Below, in pieces: positions 17,932-25,962 of a DNA stretch of 39,369 nucleotides (its first letter is position 1; each line of letters starts with the position of its first letter). The position numbers were made by a program, and so were the translations under genes. The stretch is from Thiobacillus sp. GTDB lineage: Bacteria > Pseudomonadota > Gammaproteobacteria > Burkholderiales > Thiobacillaceae. The stretch covers positions 1 to 39,369 of the forward strand of contig JADFDN010000014.1 in the NCBI GenBank assembly GCA_018262815.1, in the 5' to 3' direction. The notes beneath the pieces are model-generated. The model saw nothing but the letters and a program-made list of their open reading frames with translations. It was not told the DNA's origin and did no database searches.

Positions 17932-19857
17932 ATGCGCGCCCCTCCCATGTTGCCCCGCCCGTTGAAATGGCTCGCGATCGCGCTGGCGCTCGTAGCCATT
18001 CTCGGCGTGGTCCTCGCCAGTCTGCCGAACTGGAATGCGCTGCGGGGACCGCTTGCCCGGACGGTGGGCGACAGGACGGGCCGCGAGCTGACCATCGGCG
18101 GCGACCTGATAGTCGATCTCGGTTGGCCGACCGTGCGCGTTCATGCGTCGGACGTGACCTTCTCCAACCCTGCATGGGCGCGGGAAAAAAACATGGTCGA
18201 GGCGAGGGATGTGACGCTCGGTGTGGCGATCCCGCCGCTGTTCCGCCGCAGCCTGACTTTGGACGCGGTTGAGCTCGATCGTGCCGGGATCAATCTGGAA
18301 AAAAGCCGGGACGGCAGGAAAAACTGGCTGCTGGACAGGCAGCAGCGCAACGACAAGGCGCGTGTCGTCATCCGGCGCCTGGCGGTCAGTGATGGCCGGA
18401 TTGCATATCGCGATCCGGCGTCGCAGACCCAGCTGATCGCCGGGGTGTGGACGCCTCGCACAGCGGCGAGCCAGACAGCCCTACCGTTGAAGTTCCGGGT
18501 CGAGGGGCGCTACAAGGGCCAGCCGCTGGCGGCAGCGGGCACGGGCGAGAGCGTGCTGGCGCTGCGCGACGTCGAAAAGCCCTACCGCCTGCGCGTCGCC
18601 GGCCGCATCGGACCGACGGCGGTGCGTGCGAACGGCCAGGTGACCGACCTGCTCAGGCTGTCTGCTGTCGACCTGCAGATTGCCTTGCGCGGAGGCAGCC
18701 TCGCCCAACTCTATCCGGTATTGGGGGTCGTCTTTCCCGATACGCCGCCCTATGCGACGCAAGGTCGCCTCGCGCGCGCCGGGTCGCTGTGGCGCTACGA
18801 AAAATTCCAGGGCCGGATTGGCAGAAGCGACATTGCCGGCACGCTGCAAGTCGATACCGGCACCAGGCGGCCTTTTCTCGCGGCGCAGCTGAATTCCCGC
18901 CGACTGCATTTTTCCGATCTCGGTCCGCTGGTCGGCACCCGCGACACCGGGCAAGCGGAGACGCAGGATGACTCGACCCCGGATCGCGTGCTGCCGACCG
19001 TCGCGTTTCGTACCCAACGCTGGCCGCGGATGGACGCCGATGTGACGCTGAATGCCCAGTCGATCTCGCGTCCCGATGCGCTGCCCATCGACCATCTGTC
19101 CACGCGCTTGCGTCTGAACGATGCGGTGTTGCGGCTGGATCCGCTGAAGTTCGACGTCGCCGGCGGCACGCTGGCCGGAAAGGTGAAGCTGGACGGGCGC
19201 CAGACCCCGATCAGGGCGGCGGTCGACCTGAAGGCACGCAGCATGAAAATTTCCCGGCTTTTCCCCACCGTCGACCTCAACAAGACCAGCGTCGGCGAGT
19301 TCAATGGCGACATCGAGCTGGCAGGCGAGGGCGACACGGTCGCCGCCATGCTGGGGCGTGCCGACGGCCACCTCGCCATGGTGGCGGAGGGCGGCATCAT
19401 CAGCAAGCTGATGATGGAGACGGTCAGCCTGCACCTGCTCGAAATGCTGCAGCTCAAGCTCACCGGCGACGAGGCCATCCGCATCCGCTGCGGCATCGCG
19501 GATTTCGGCGTGAAGGACGGAGTCATGCAGGCGAATACCCTGATACTCGACACCGATATCGTCCGCATCGATGGCAGCGGCCACATCGACCTCGAGCAGG
19601 AAAAACTCGACCTCCGTATCGTGCCCAGGTCGAAGAAACTGAGCCTGGTGGCGCTGCGCACCCCCATTCATGTCGAGGGACGGTTGTCCCGCCCGGAGGT
19701 GAGCCTGGACAAGGGCAAGCTGGCGGTACGCGGTCTGGCTGCGATGGCGCTGGGGGCAGTCAATCCGGCGTTGGGTCTCATCCCGCTGATCGAAACCCGT
19801 ACCGGATCGGACAGCGAATGCAGGCGACTGATCGCCGAAACGGACGCGCGGGCCTGA
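17932..19857 (+). CDS. AsmA family protein
   Basis: N-terminal TM, then LTIGGDLIVDLGWPTVRVHASDVTFSNPAWA, and C-terminal AsmA features (DGVMQANTLILDTDIVRIDGSGHIDLEQEKLDLRI). Confidence 0.88.
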   Translation: MRAPPMLPRPLKWLAIALALVAILGVVLASLPNWNALRGPLARTVGDRTGRELTIGGDLIVDLGWPTVRVHASDVTFSNPAWAREKNMVEARDVTLGVAIPPLFRRSLTLDAVELDRAGINLEKSRDGRKNWLLDRQQRNDKARVVIRRLAVSDGRIAYRDPASQTQLIAGVWTPRTAASQTALPLKFRVEGRYKGQPLAAAGTGESVLALRDVEKPYRLRVAGRIGPTAVRANGQVTDLLRLSAVDLQIALRGGSLAQLYPVLGVVFPDTPPYATQGRLARAGSLWRYEKFQGRIGRSDIAGTLQVDTGTRRPFLAAQLNSRRLHFSDLGPLVGTRDTGQAETQDDSTPDRVLPTVAFRTQRWPRMDADVTLNAQSISRPDALPIDHLSTRLRLNDAVLRLDPLKFDVAGGTLAGKVKLDGRQTPIRAAVDLKARSMKISRLFPTVDLNKTSVGEFNGDIELAGEGDTVAAMLGRADGHLAMVAEGGIISKLMMETVSLHLLEMLQLKLTGDEAIRIRCGIADFGVKDGVMQANTLILDTDIVRIDGSGHIDLEQEKLDLRIVPRSKKLSLVALRTPIHVEGRLSRPEVSLDKGKLAVRGLAAMALGAVNPALGLIPLIETRTGSDSECRRLIAETDARA

Positions 19858-19958
19858 TCTGTGCCTGGGCTGACTGACCGCCTCCTGGGGAAGAGGCAAT
19901 ACAGGGTCTGCCAGCCCGTGTTCGATATGCCTGGACTCATTCACAGCGGAGGCGATGC

Positions 19959-21134
19959 ATGAAAAACGGGAGCGAAGGGACGGCCAGTCCTGGTCGGGAT
20001 GGGGAGAATCCCGTCGATCATGATGCGCCCGCCGTAGCGCGAATCCCGACCGAGGCCCACAGCGTCCCGCTGATTTTGCTGACCGTGTTCGCGGTCATTT
20101 TCATCTTGGACTGGGCGCAGACGGTGTTCATTCCGCTGATGCTGGGCGTGATCCTGAGCTATGCGCTGTCGCCGCTGGTCAACCAGATGGCCAGGTGGCA
20201 CATCCCGCGCGCGATCGGGGCCGCGTCCGTGCTGCTGCTGATCGTGGGTGGCGTGGGTTCGCTGGCGTATTCGCTGCAGGACGAAACCGTCAGCATGATT
20301 CAAACCCTGCCCGACGCCGCCCAGAAGTTCCGCCAGACCCTGCGCAAGGAATGGGGGGACTCCAAAGGCGCCATCGAGAATGTGCAGAAGGCCGCAGCCC
20401 AGATCGAACATGCGGCGAGCGAGACGGCTGTCGTTCCGGAGCCGGTGCCGCGCGGCGTGACGCGCGTCCGCATCGAGGAACCCAAATTCAATATCCGCGA
20501 CTACCTGTGGGATGGCACGATCGGGGCGCTGTCCTTCGTCAGCCTTGCGGTGATGGTTCTCTTCCTTGCCTATTTCCTGATGCTGTCGGGCGATACGTTC
20601 CGGCGCAAGCTGGTCAGACTGTCCGGTCCGACCCTCAGCAAGAAAAAAATAACCGTGCAGATGCTGAACGAAATCAGCACCCAGATTCAGCACTATCTGC
20701 TGGTCCAGGCGCTGACCAGCGTGATCGTGGGGGTCGCCACCTGGCTTGCGTTCCTCTGGATCGGTCTGGAGAACGCTGCCGTATGGGGCGTGGCGGCGGC
20801 CGTGCTCAATCTCGTCCCCTATCTGGGCGCGATCATCGTCACCGTCGGATCGGCATTGGTGGCCTTTCTGCAATTCGGGAGCGCCGGCATGGCGCTCACG
20901 GTGGGCGCACTTTCGCTGATCATCAACAGCTTGGAGGGCTATTTGCTCGCCCCCTGGCTCATCGGACGGGCGGGCCGCATGAATGCGGTGGTGGTGTTCG
21001 CCGGCATCCTGTTCTGGGGATGGTTGTGGGGGGCGTGGGGACTTCTGCTCGGCATGCCGATCATGATGGGAATCAAGTCGGTGTGCGACCGCGTCGAAGA
21101 GTTCAAGCCCGTCGGCGAGTTCATGGGCGACTGA
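19959..21134 (+). CDS. AI-2E/PerM family transporter
   Basis: Multi-TM; FIPLMLGVILSYALSPLVNQM...NLVPYLGAIIVTVGSALVAFLQFG...LEGYLLAPWLIGRAGRMNAVVVF. Confidence 0.9.
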   Translation: MKNGSEGTASPGRDGENPVDHDAPAVARIPTEAHSVPLILLTVFAVIFILDWAQTVFIPLMLGVILSYALSPLVNQMARWHIPRAIGAASVLLLIVGGVGSLAYSLQDETVSMIQTLPDAAQKFRQTLRKEWGDSKGAIENVQKAAAQIEHAASETAVVPEPVPRGVTRVRIEEPKFNIRDYLWDGTIGALSFVSLAVMVLFLAYFLMLSGDTFRRKLVRLSGPTLSKKKITVQMLNEISTQIQHYLLVQALTSVIVGVATWLAFLWIGLENAAVWGVAAAVLNLVPYLGAIIVTVGSALVAFLQFGSAGMALTVGALSLIINSLEGYLLAPWLIGRAGRMNAVVVFAGILFWGWLWGAWGLLLGMPIMMGIKSVCDRVEEFKPVGEFMGD

Positions 21135-21224
21135 CCCCGCACCGGACGGCTCCTGCGCTGCCGGGCCGCGCGACCTGCAGCACGCCCGATTTCCACATCA
21201 GTCCTTAGCCCACATCCGGCTTCA

Positions 21225-21265
21225 TCAAATCCTACACACGGAAGCGCAGCTTGCTTATACAAGCG
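21225..21265 (+). promoter_or_regulatory. Candidate promoter upstream of the PEP-CTERM gene: TCCTACA-N19-TATAC
   Basis: AATCCTACACACGGAAGCGCAGCTTGCTTATACAAG; same spacing and internal GCGCA position as the 13.7 kb element. Confidence 0.4.
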
Positions 21266-21477
21266 CCGATCCGCATTCCTTACAGTGGGTGCATGGCTGC
21301 TGCGTGACTCATCAGGGACCCACGTGCAGAGACATGGCGGGTTCCTGGACAGCGGGAGCCGGGTTTCCAGTCGAGCATCCATAAGGCGAGTGGGTTTCCG
21401 GCTGGTCTCGGCCGTAAGCCGCTCGGTTGATTCCAGGGCCTGGTTTCAAGCCCATGACAATGAAAGAGGAGCACTAC

Positions 21478-22185
21478 ATGAAACGCGTCTACAAATTGGC
21501 AGCAGGCGTCTTTTTACTGAGCCAGGCTTTCTCCGGCGCAGCACTCGCCGTCCCGGTCACCCTGAGTGGCGACACCGTCGATTACACCTTCGACGATGCC
21601 CTGCTGGGGCTGTTCGGGCCCGCCAGCCTGTCCGGCGACACGCTGTATTTCACCCCGGTCGCCTTCCAGGCCGAGTCGCTCAATGGCGCCGGATTCGCGC
21701 TGACCAAGAGCACGATGAACATCGAAGTGAGTGCGCACGACGGCTGGTCGTTCTCCAACATGGCGCTCTCCGAGCAGGGCGACTACCTGCTGCTCGGCGC
21801 GTCCAGCACGGCCGACGTCACGGGCCAGATCCGGGTGCGCGATGTGGCCAACCCCCTGGCCGACATGACTGCCAGCATCCAGAGCAGCGCTCCGCTCGAT
21901 CAGACCGGGCTGCCCACGACCAACTGGGATGCGGGCGCCGAGATCGACCTCAGCGCATGGAACGGCACGCAGACGGTCAATGTGACGGTGCAGAACCTGC
22001 TGCTGACTTCGACGACGGGCGCGTCGTCGCTCGCATTCGTCGACAAGAAATTCGTCGGCTTGACGCCTACCCTGGCCGCGATTTCTCCGGTTCCCGAGGC
22101 GCATACCTACGCCACGATGCTCGCCGGCCTGGGCCTGATCGGATGGAAGATCGGGCGTCGGCGCAACTCGTTGTCACCGCGCTAA
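21478..22185 (+). CDS. PEP-CTERM sorting-domain exported protein
   Basis: Signal peptide MKRVYKLAAGVFLLSQAFSGAALA; C-terminal VPEAHTYATMLAGLGLIGWKIGRRR. Confidence 0.88.
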   Translation: MKRVYKLAAGVFLLSQAFSGAALAVPVTLSGDTVDYTFDDALLGLFGPASLSGDTLYFTPVAFQAESLNGAGFALTKSTMNIEVSAHDGWSFSNMALSEQGDYLLLGASSTADVTGQIRVRDVANPLADMTASIQSSAPLDQTGLPTTNWDAGAEIDLSAWNGTQTVNVTVQNLLLTSTTGASSLAFVDKKFVGLTPTLAAISPVPEAHTYATMLAGLGLIGWKIGRRRNSLSPR

Positions 22186-22237
22186 GCAGACATTCATCCC
22201 GTAGTTCAACCGAAGTTCAATCAGAAAAGGAATCCAA

Positions 22238-22552
22238 ATGAAGACATCCCATCTTTTCGGCGTGAGCCTCCTTACGGCAAGCCTGCTGGCCATGGGCGGT
22301 TGCACCGTCATGCGCGAGCAATCCACGGTCGGTCAGGCAGTCGACGATACCGCCATCACGACGCAGGTGAAGGCCCGGTTTGCTGAAAGCCCGGTCGTCA
22401 GCGCGATGGCGATCAACGTTGAAACGCTCCATGGCACCGTCCAGCTGTCCGGTTTTGCCAAGAGCCAAAGCGAGCGGAGTACGGCCGAATCGATCGCCCG
22501 CCAGGTGCCTCACGTGAAAGCCGTCAAGAACGACATCGTCGTCCGCCCGTAA
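22238..22552 (+). CDS. BON domain lipoprotein
   Basis: Lipobox LLAMGGC; BON domain DDTAITTQVKARFAESPVVSAMAINVETLHGTVQLSGFA. Confidence 0.88.
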   Translation: MKTSHLFGVSLLTASLLAMGGCTVMREQSTVGQAVDDTAITTQVKARFAESPVVSAMAINVETLHGTVQLSGFAKSQSERSTAESIARQVPHVKAVKNDIVVRP

Positions 22553-22627
22553 TCATCGCGCGAACCGGGCGACCCGTCCGGTGTGCGTTTTTTCTGTAGT
22601 CCGCAACTTGTTGAAAAGGAGAGAAAC

Positions 22628-22843
22628 ATGAACTGGGACATCATCGAAGGCAACTGGAAGCAGGCCAAAGGCAAGATGAAGGAGCAATGGGGCAAGCTGA
22701 CCGACGACGATTTCGACGTGATCAACGGTCGCCGCGAACAGCTCACCGGCAAAATCCAGGAACGCTATGGCCTGTCCAGGGACGATGCCGAGAAGCAGAT
22801 CAACGATTGGCAAAGCAACGCCAGAGACGACTGGTTCCATTAA
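22628..22843 (+). CDS. CsbD family stress protein
   Basis: MNWDIIEGNWKQAKGKMKEQWGKLTDDDFDVINGRREQLTGKIQERYGLSRDDAEKQI; RBS AAAGGAGAG. Confidence 0.95.
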   Translation: MNWDIIEGNWKQAKGKMKEQWGKLTDDDFDVINGRREQLTGKIQERYGLSRDDAEKQINDWQSNARDDWFH

Positions 22844-22969
22844 AAACTGCAGACACGTGGCCCGCATGAGCGGGCTGCGGGTCCTCGCCGGCCCTGAGGC
22901 CGGCTTGCTTCGTGCGGGTCATGGTCCGGATCTGATCCATGCCGCCCTCGCACGACCGTTGGAGCGACC

Positions 22970-24040
22970 ATGACAGAAGTCCGCACCGGCCAGGCGCCCG
23001 TGATGCTGACGCGCGAGGAATTCGGAAAACGATTTCGCCTGTCGTTCGTCGATCCCCTGTTCGAGTCCGCGTCGGATGCCATCGCGCAGATCGAAGACAT
23101 CGCCTGGCAGGCCTACAGCGAGGGCCGCAAGTCTCCGCTCACGCGGCCGGCGGGCGCAGGGTTTGCCGATCCCGATTTCGAGTTGTCGACCGAATGGCTG
23201 GATACGCGACAGCGTCTGGCCCGGGCACAGGAGGCATGGCATCGGTCCGAAACCCCGACACGCGTCCTGCTGATCTGCGGCGCCGCCCGCAACGACGGCA
23301 CCTGTCCGGGCGAGATGTCGAAGACCTTCCGGCTGCTCACCCAGATTCGCGGGGTATTCACGGCGGCAGGGATGCAAACCGATGTGCTCGACCTCAGCCT
23401 GCTGGCGTCCGAATACGGGCGCCGCATCCATCCGTGCAAGGCTTGCGTGTCGACGGCGATGCCGCTGTGCAACTGGCCGTGTTCCTGCTATCCCAACCAT
23501 GCCCTGGGCCAGACCCAGGACTGGATGGCCGACATCTACGAGCGCTGGACGGCCGCTCATGCGGTCGTCATTGTGGCGCCGGTTTACTGGTACCAGAGTC
23601 CGAGCCCGCTGAAACTGATGATCGATCGGCTGGTCTGCGCCGACGGCGGCAATCCCGACCCCACCCGCACCTCCGGTAAAGACCCGGTCAAGGCCAAGGC
23701 CCTGGAAATGGCGGGGTGGGATTATCCCAAGCACCTGGCGGGACGTGTCTATGGGCTCATGGTGCATGGCGACGTGGCGGGCGTGGAAAACTCGCGCCGT
23801 GCGCTCTCCGACTGGCTCGACTGGATGGGGCTGGTCGACGGCGGGCCGCAGTCTCGGCTGGATCGCTACATCGGGTATTACGCGCCCTATGCCACCAGTC
23901 ATGAGGCGCTGGACCAGGACGACGCCGTTCAGCAGGAGGCCCGCAACGTCGGCCGCGCGGTCGCCCAGGCAGTGAGCGCATTGCGCGGCGGGCAATGGAA
24001 GCCTGCCCCCCCGACGCTGCGCACTCCCCGCCCCAAATAA
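22970..24040 (+). CDS. Flavodoxin-fold NAD(P)H-dependent FMN reductase-like protein with cysteine cluster
   Basis: RVLLICGAARNDGTCPGEMSKTF; VIVAPVYWYQSPSPLKLMIDRLVC; cluster HPCKACVSTAMPLCNWPCSCYPNH. Confidence 0.82.
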   Translation: MTEVRTGQAPVMLTREEFGKRFRLSFVDPLFESASDAIAQIEDIAWQAYSEGRKSPLTRPAGAGFADPDFELSTEWLDTRQRLARAQEAWHRSETPTRVLLICGAARNDGTCPGEMSKTFRLLTQIRGVFTAAGMQTDVLDLSLLASEYGRRIHPCKACVSTAMPLCNWPCSCYPNHALGQTQDWMADIYERWTAAHAVVIVAPVYWYQSPSPLKLMIDRLVCADGGNPDPTRTSGKDPVKAKALEMAGWDYPKHLAGRVYGLMVHGDVAGVENSRRALSDWLDWMGLVDGGPQSRLDRYIGYYAPYATSHEALDQDDAVQQEARNVGRAVAQAVSALRGGQWKPAPPTLRTPRPK

Positions 24041-24105
24041 GCAACAGGCTGCCTGAATGGAACCCTTCCGCTCATGGCGAACCTGGAATGTGGAAAGGAA
24101 TGACT

Positions 24106-24657
24106 ATGAAAATCAAGCGCCTGATATTCGGGGAACGATCCCTGACCAAGGTGGCCGGGCTCTTCTCCAGCAAGAGCGTGGCAGAGAGCGTCGCACGACA
24201 GGTGAGAGAGTCGGCAGGCCTGGACGAACCGCAGGTCTACCTGGTCGGCCCGCCCGACGGCGCCGCCTTCACCAGCCCCGCCTTTTCCCGCAAGCTGGAG
24301 CCGGAGTCGACAGGCATCTGGCGGACCATGATCCGTGCGCATGTGGTGGCCGGCGGGGCGGGCGTGATCGCCGGCGTCCTGGTGTATCTCGGCTTTGTCC
24401 TGGCGGGCAGCGCCGCGGTCAAGAGCACGCCCGGCATGAGTCTGGTGGCCATGGTCTTCTTCGGCGGCCTGATCGGCCTGCTGCTGGGCGGCCTGTTGAC
24501 CGCGCGTCCCGATCACGCCCGTGTCATCACCACCGTGCGGCGTGCCATCCGCCAGGGGCGCTGGGCCGTGGTCATCCATCCGCTGACGCAGCAACAGCTC
24601 GACGTGTCGATGCGCGAACTGCGCGACCGCAGCGACCGGGTGGTGCGCAGCCTGTGA
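24106..24657 (+). CDS. Membrane protein with general-stress-protein-like N-terminus
   Basis: Two hydrophobic Gly-rich TM segments (VVAGGAGVIAGVLVYLGFVLAG; LVAMVFFGGLIGLLLGGLL). Confidence 0.7.
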   Translation: MKIKRLIFGERSLTKVAGLFSSKSVAESVARQVRESAGLDEPQVYLVGPPDGAAFTSPAFSRKLEPESTGIWRTMIRAHVVAGGAGVIAGVLVYLGFVLAGSAAVKSTPGMSLVAMVFFGGLIGLLLGGLLTARPDHARVITTVRRAIRQGRWAVVIHPLTQQQLDVSMRELRDRSDRVVRSL

Positions 24658-24711
24658 ATTGCCGGGCCGGTCGTGGACTGAGGTCTTCCCCCAGGCGGGG
24701 GCGGGCGTGAG

Positions 24712-25218
24712 ATGGCTGCGTCGATCGACTGGGACGCATTGTTCGTGCCGTCCATGGATCTGGGCGAGGTCGTCCTGCGTGGCACGGCCGTGTACCTGTT
24801 CCTGTTTTTCCTGCTGAGGGTATTGCGGCGCGAGGCCGGGCAGCTTGGAATTTCCGACCTGCTGGTGGTGGTGCTGATCGCCGATGCGGCCCAGAACGCC
24901 ATGTCTAGTGAATATCGTTCCCTCACCGAAGGCGCGATCCTGGTCGCGACGATCGCCTTCTGGGACTACTTCCTCGACTGGCTCAGTTTCAGGGTGCCCG
25001 CGCTGCAGCGCCTGCTTCGTCCGGCTCCCCTGCTGCTGATCAGGAACGGACGCCTGCTGCGCGAAAACATGAAACGGGAAATGCTCCAGGAGGACGAATT
25101 GATGGCGCAATTGCGCGAGCATGGGGTGCGCAGTGCGGGCGAAGTGAAGGCGTGCTATCTGGAGGGCGATGGCCGCATCAGCGTCATCCCTAGAAACGCC
25201 AAGGGAAGGAAAACCTGA
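24712..25218 (+). CDS. DUF421 family membrane protein (YetF-like)
   Basis: N-terminal TMs; GQLGISDLLVVVLIADAAQNAM; LLRPAPLLLIRNGRLLRENMKREMLQEDELMAQLREHGV. Confidence 0.88.
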   Translation: MAASIDWDALFVPSMDLGEVVLRGTAVYLFLFFLLRVLRREAGQLGISDLLVVVLIADAAQNAMSSEYRSLTEGAILVATIAFWDYFLDWLSFRVPALQRLLRPAPLLLIRNGRLLRENMKREMLQEDELMAQLREHGVRSAGEVKACYLEGDGRISVIPRNAKGRKT

Positions 25219-25274
25219 GTTGCAGGGCGGCGTACAGACAGGGCGCTGCCTTCGGGGGCGCAGCCTCATGCATG

Positions 25275-25307
25275 TCGAGCCGGGAAAGCGCCGCCTTCCC
25301 GGCTCGA
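25275..25307. terminator. Perfect 12-bp hairpin between convergent genes, probable bidirectional terminator
   Basis: TCGAGCCGGGAA-AGCGCCGCC-TTCCCGGCTCGA between DUF421 (+) and hemerythrin (-); no long T tract. Confidence 0.6.
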
Positions 25308-25330
25308 TGCACGTGCAGCGCCGCGGAGGC

Positions 25331-25819
25331 TCAGGCCGCCATCTGTTCGAGCTCGGCCATCAGCTCCTCTTTTCGGGCCTGAAGCTCGTCCCGCATCTTC
25401 ACCAGATCCACCCTGGTCGCCCGGGCTTTCGGGAACATCTCGTTGCGCTCTTCCTTCACGTGGTGGTCGATGTATTCGCCCAGCACCATCACCGTGGCGT
25501 CAAACCGCGCATCGCCGGGTTCCATTTCCTCGATCTGCGCGATCAGGTCCTTGGCGCTCATGTGCTCGACCTCGGCTTCGGCCATCATCAGTTCGTCCTT
25601 GATCGCCTTGCGGATGCCGGGATAGAAGATCTCTTCCTCGATCTGCGCATGCACCGTCAACTCACGACAGATTTTCTCGGCCAGCATCCGCTTTTTTTCA
25701 CGGGTGTTGCCCTTGGACTCGGTCAGCTCCTCGAACTCGTTGAACATCTTCTTGACGGCCTTGTGGTCGGCATCGAGCAGATCGCAGGCGTCTTTCTGTT
25801 TGGATTTTGCTGTGGTCAT
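25331..25819 (-). CDS. Hemerythrin HHE domain protein
   Basis: LLDADHKAVKKMFNEFEEL; ELTVHAQIEEEIFYPGIR; VLGEYIDHHVKEERNEMFPKAR. Confidence 0.92.
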   Translation of the reverse strand: MTTAKSKQKDACDLLDADHKAVKKMFNEFEELTESKGNTREKKRMLAEKICRELTVHAQIEEEIFYPGIRKAIKDELMMAEAEVEHMSAKDLIAQIEEMEPGDARFDATVMVLGEYIDHHVKEERNEMFPKARATRVDLVKMRDELQARKEELMAELEQMAA

Positions 25820-25962
25820 CGTGGGTCCTTTCGCATACTGGGTTTGACAAGCTGTCAGGGATATCCAACCCTGGGCTGCAAGCGTTCGGGTTGTCCAGCT
25901 ATTTGACTGTTATCGGACAAGGCCTTCAAGAGAGTTCGTCGCGACCTGATGTCAGACAATGC

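Noticed and set aside
18481-19944. 487-aa minus-strand ORF opposite asmA
   Set aside because: Shadow ORF with no recognisable domain.
22887-22904. GCCGGCC-CTGA-GGCCGGC hairpin after CsbD
   Set aside because: Seven-bp GC hairpin without T tract; such dyads arise easily at this GC content, so not annotated as a terminator.
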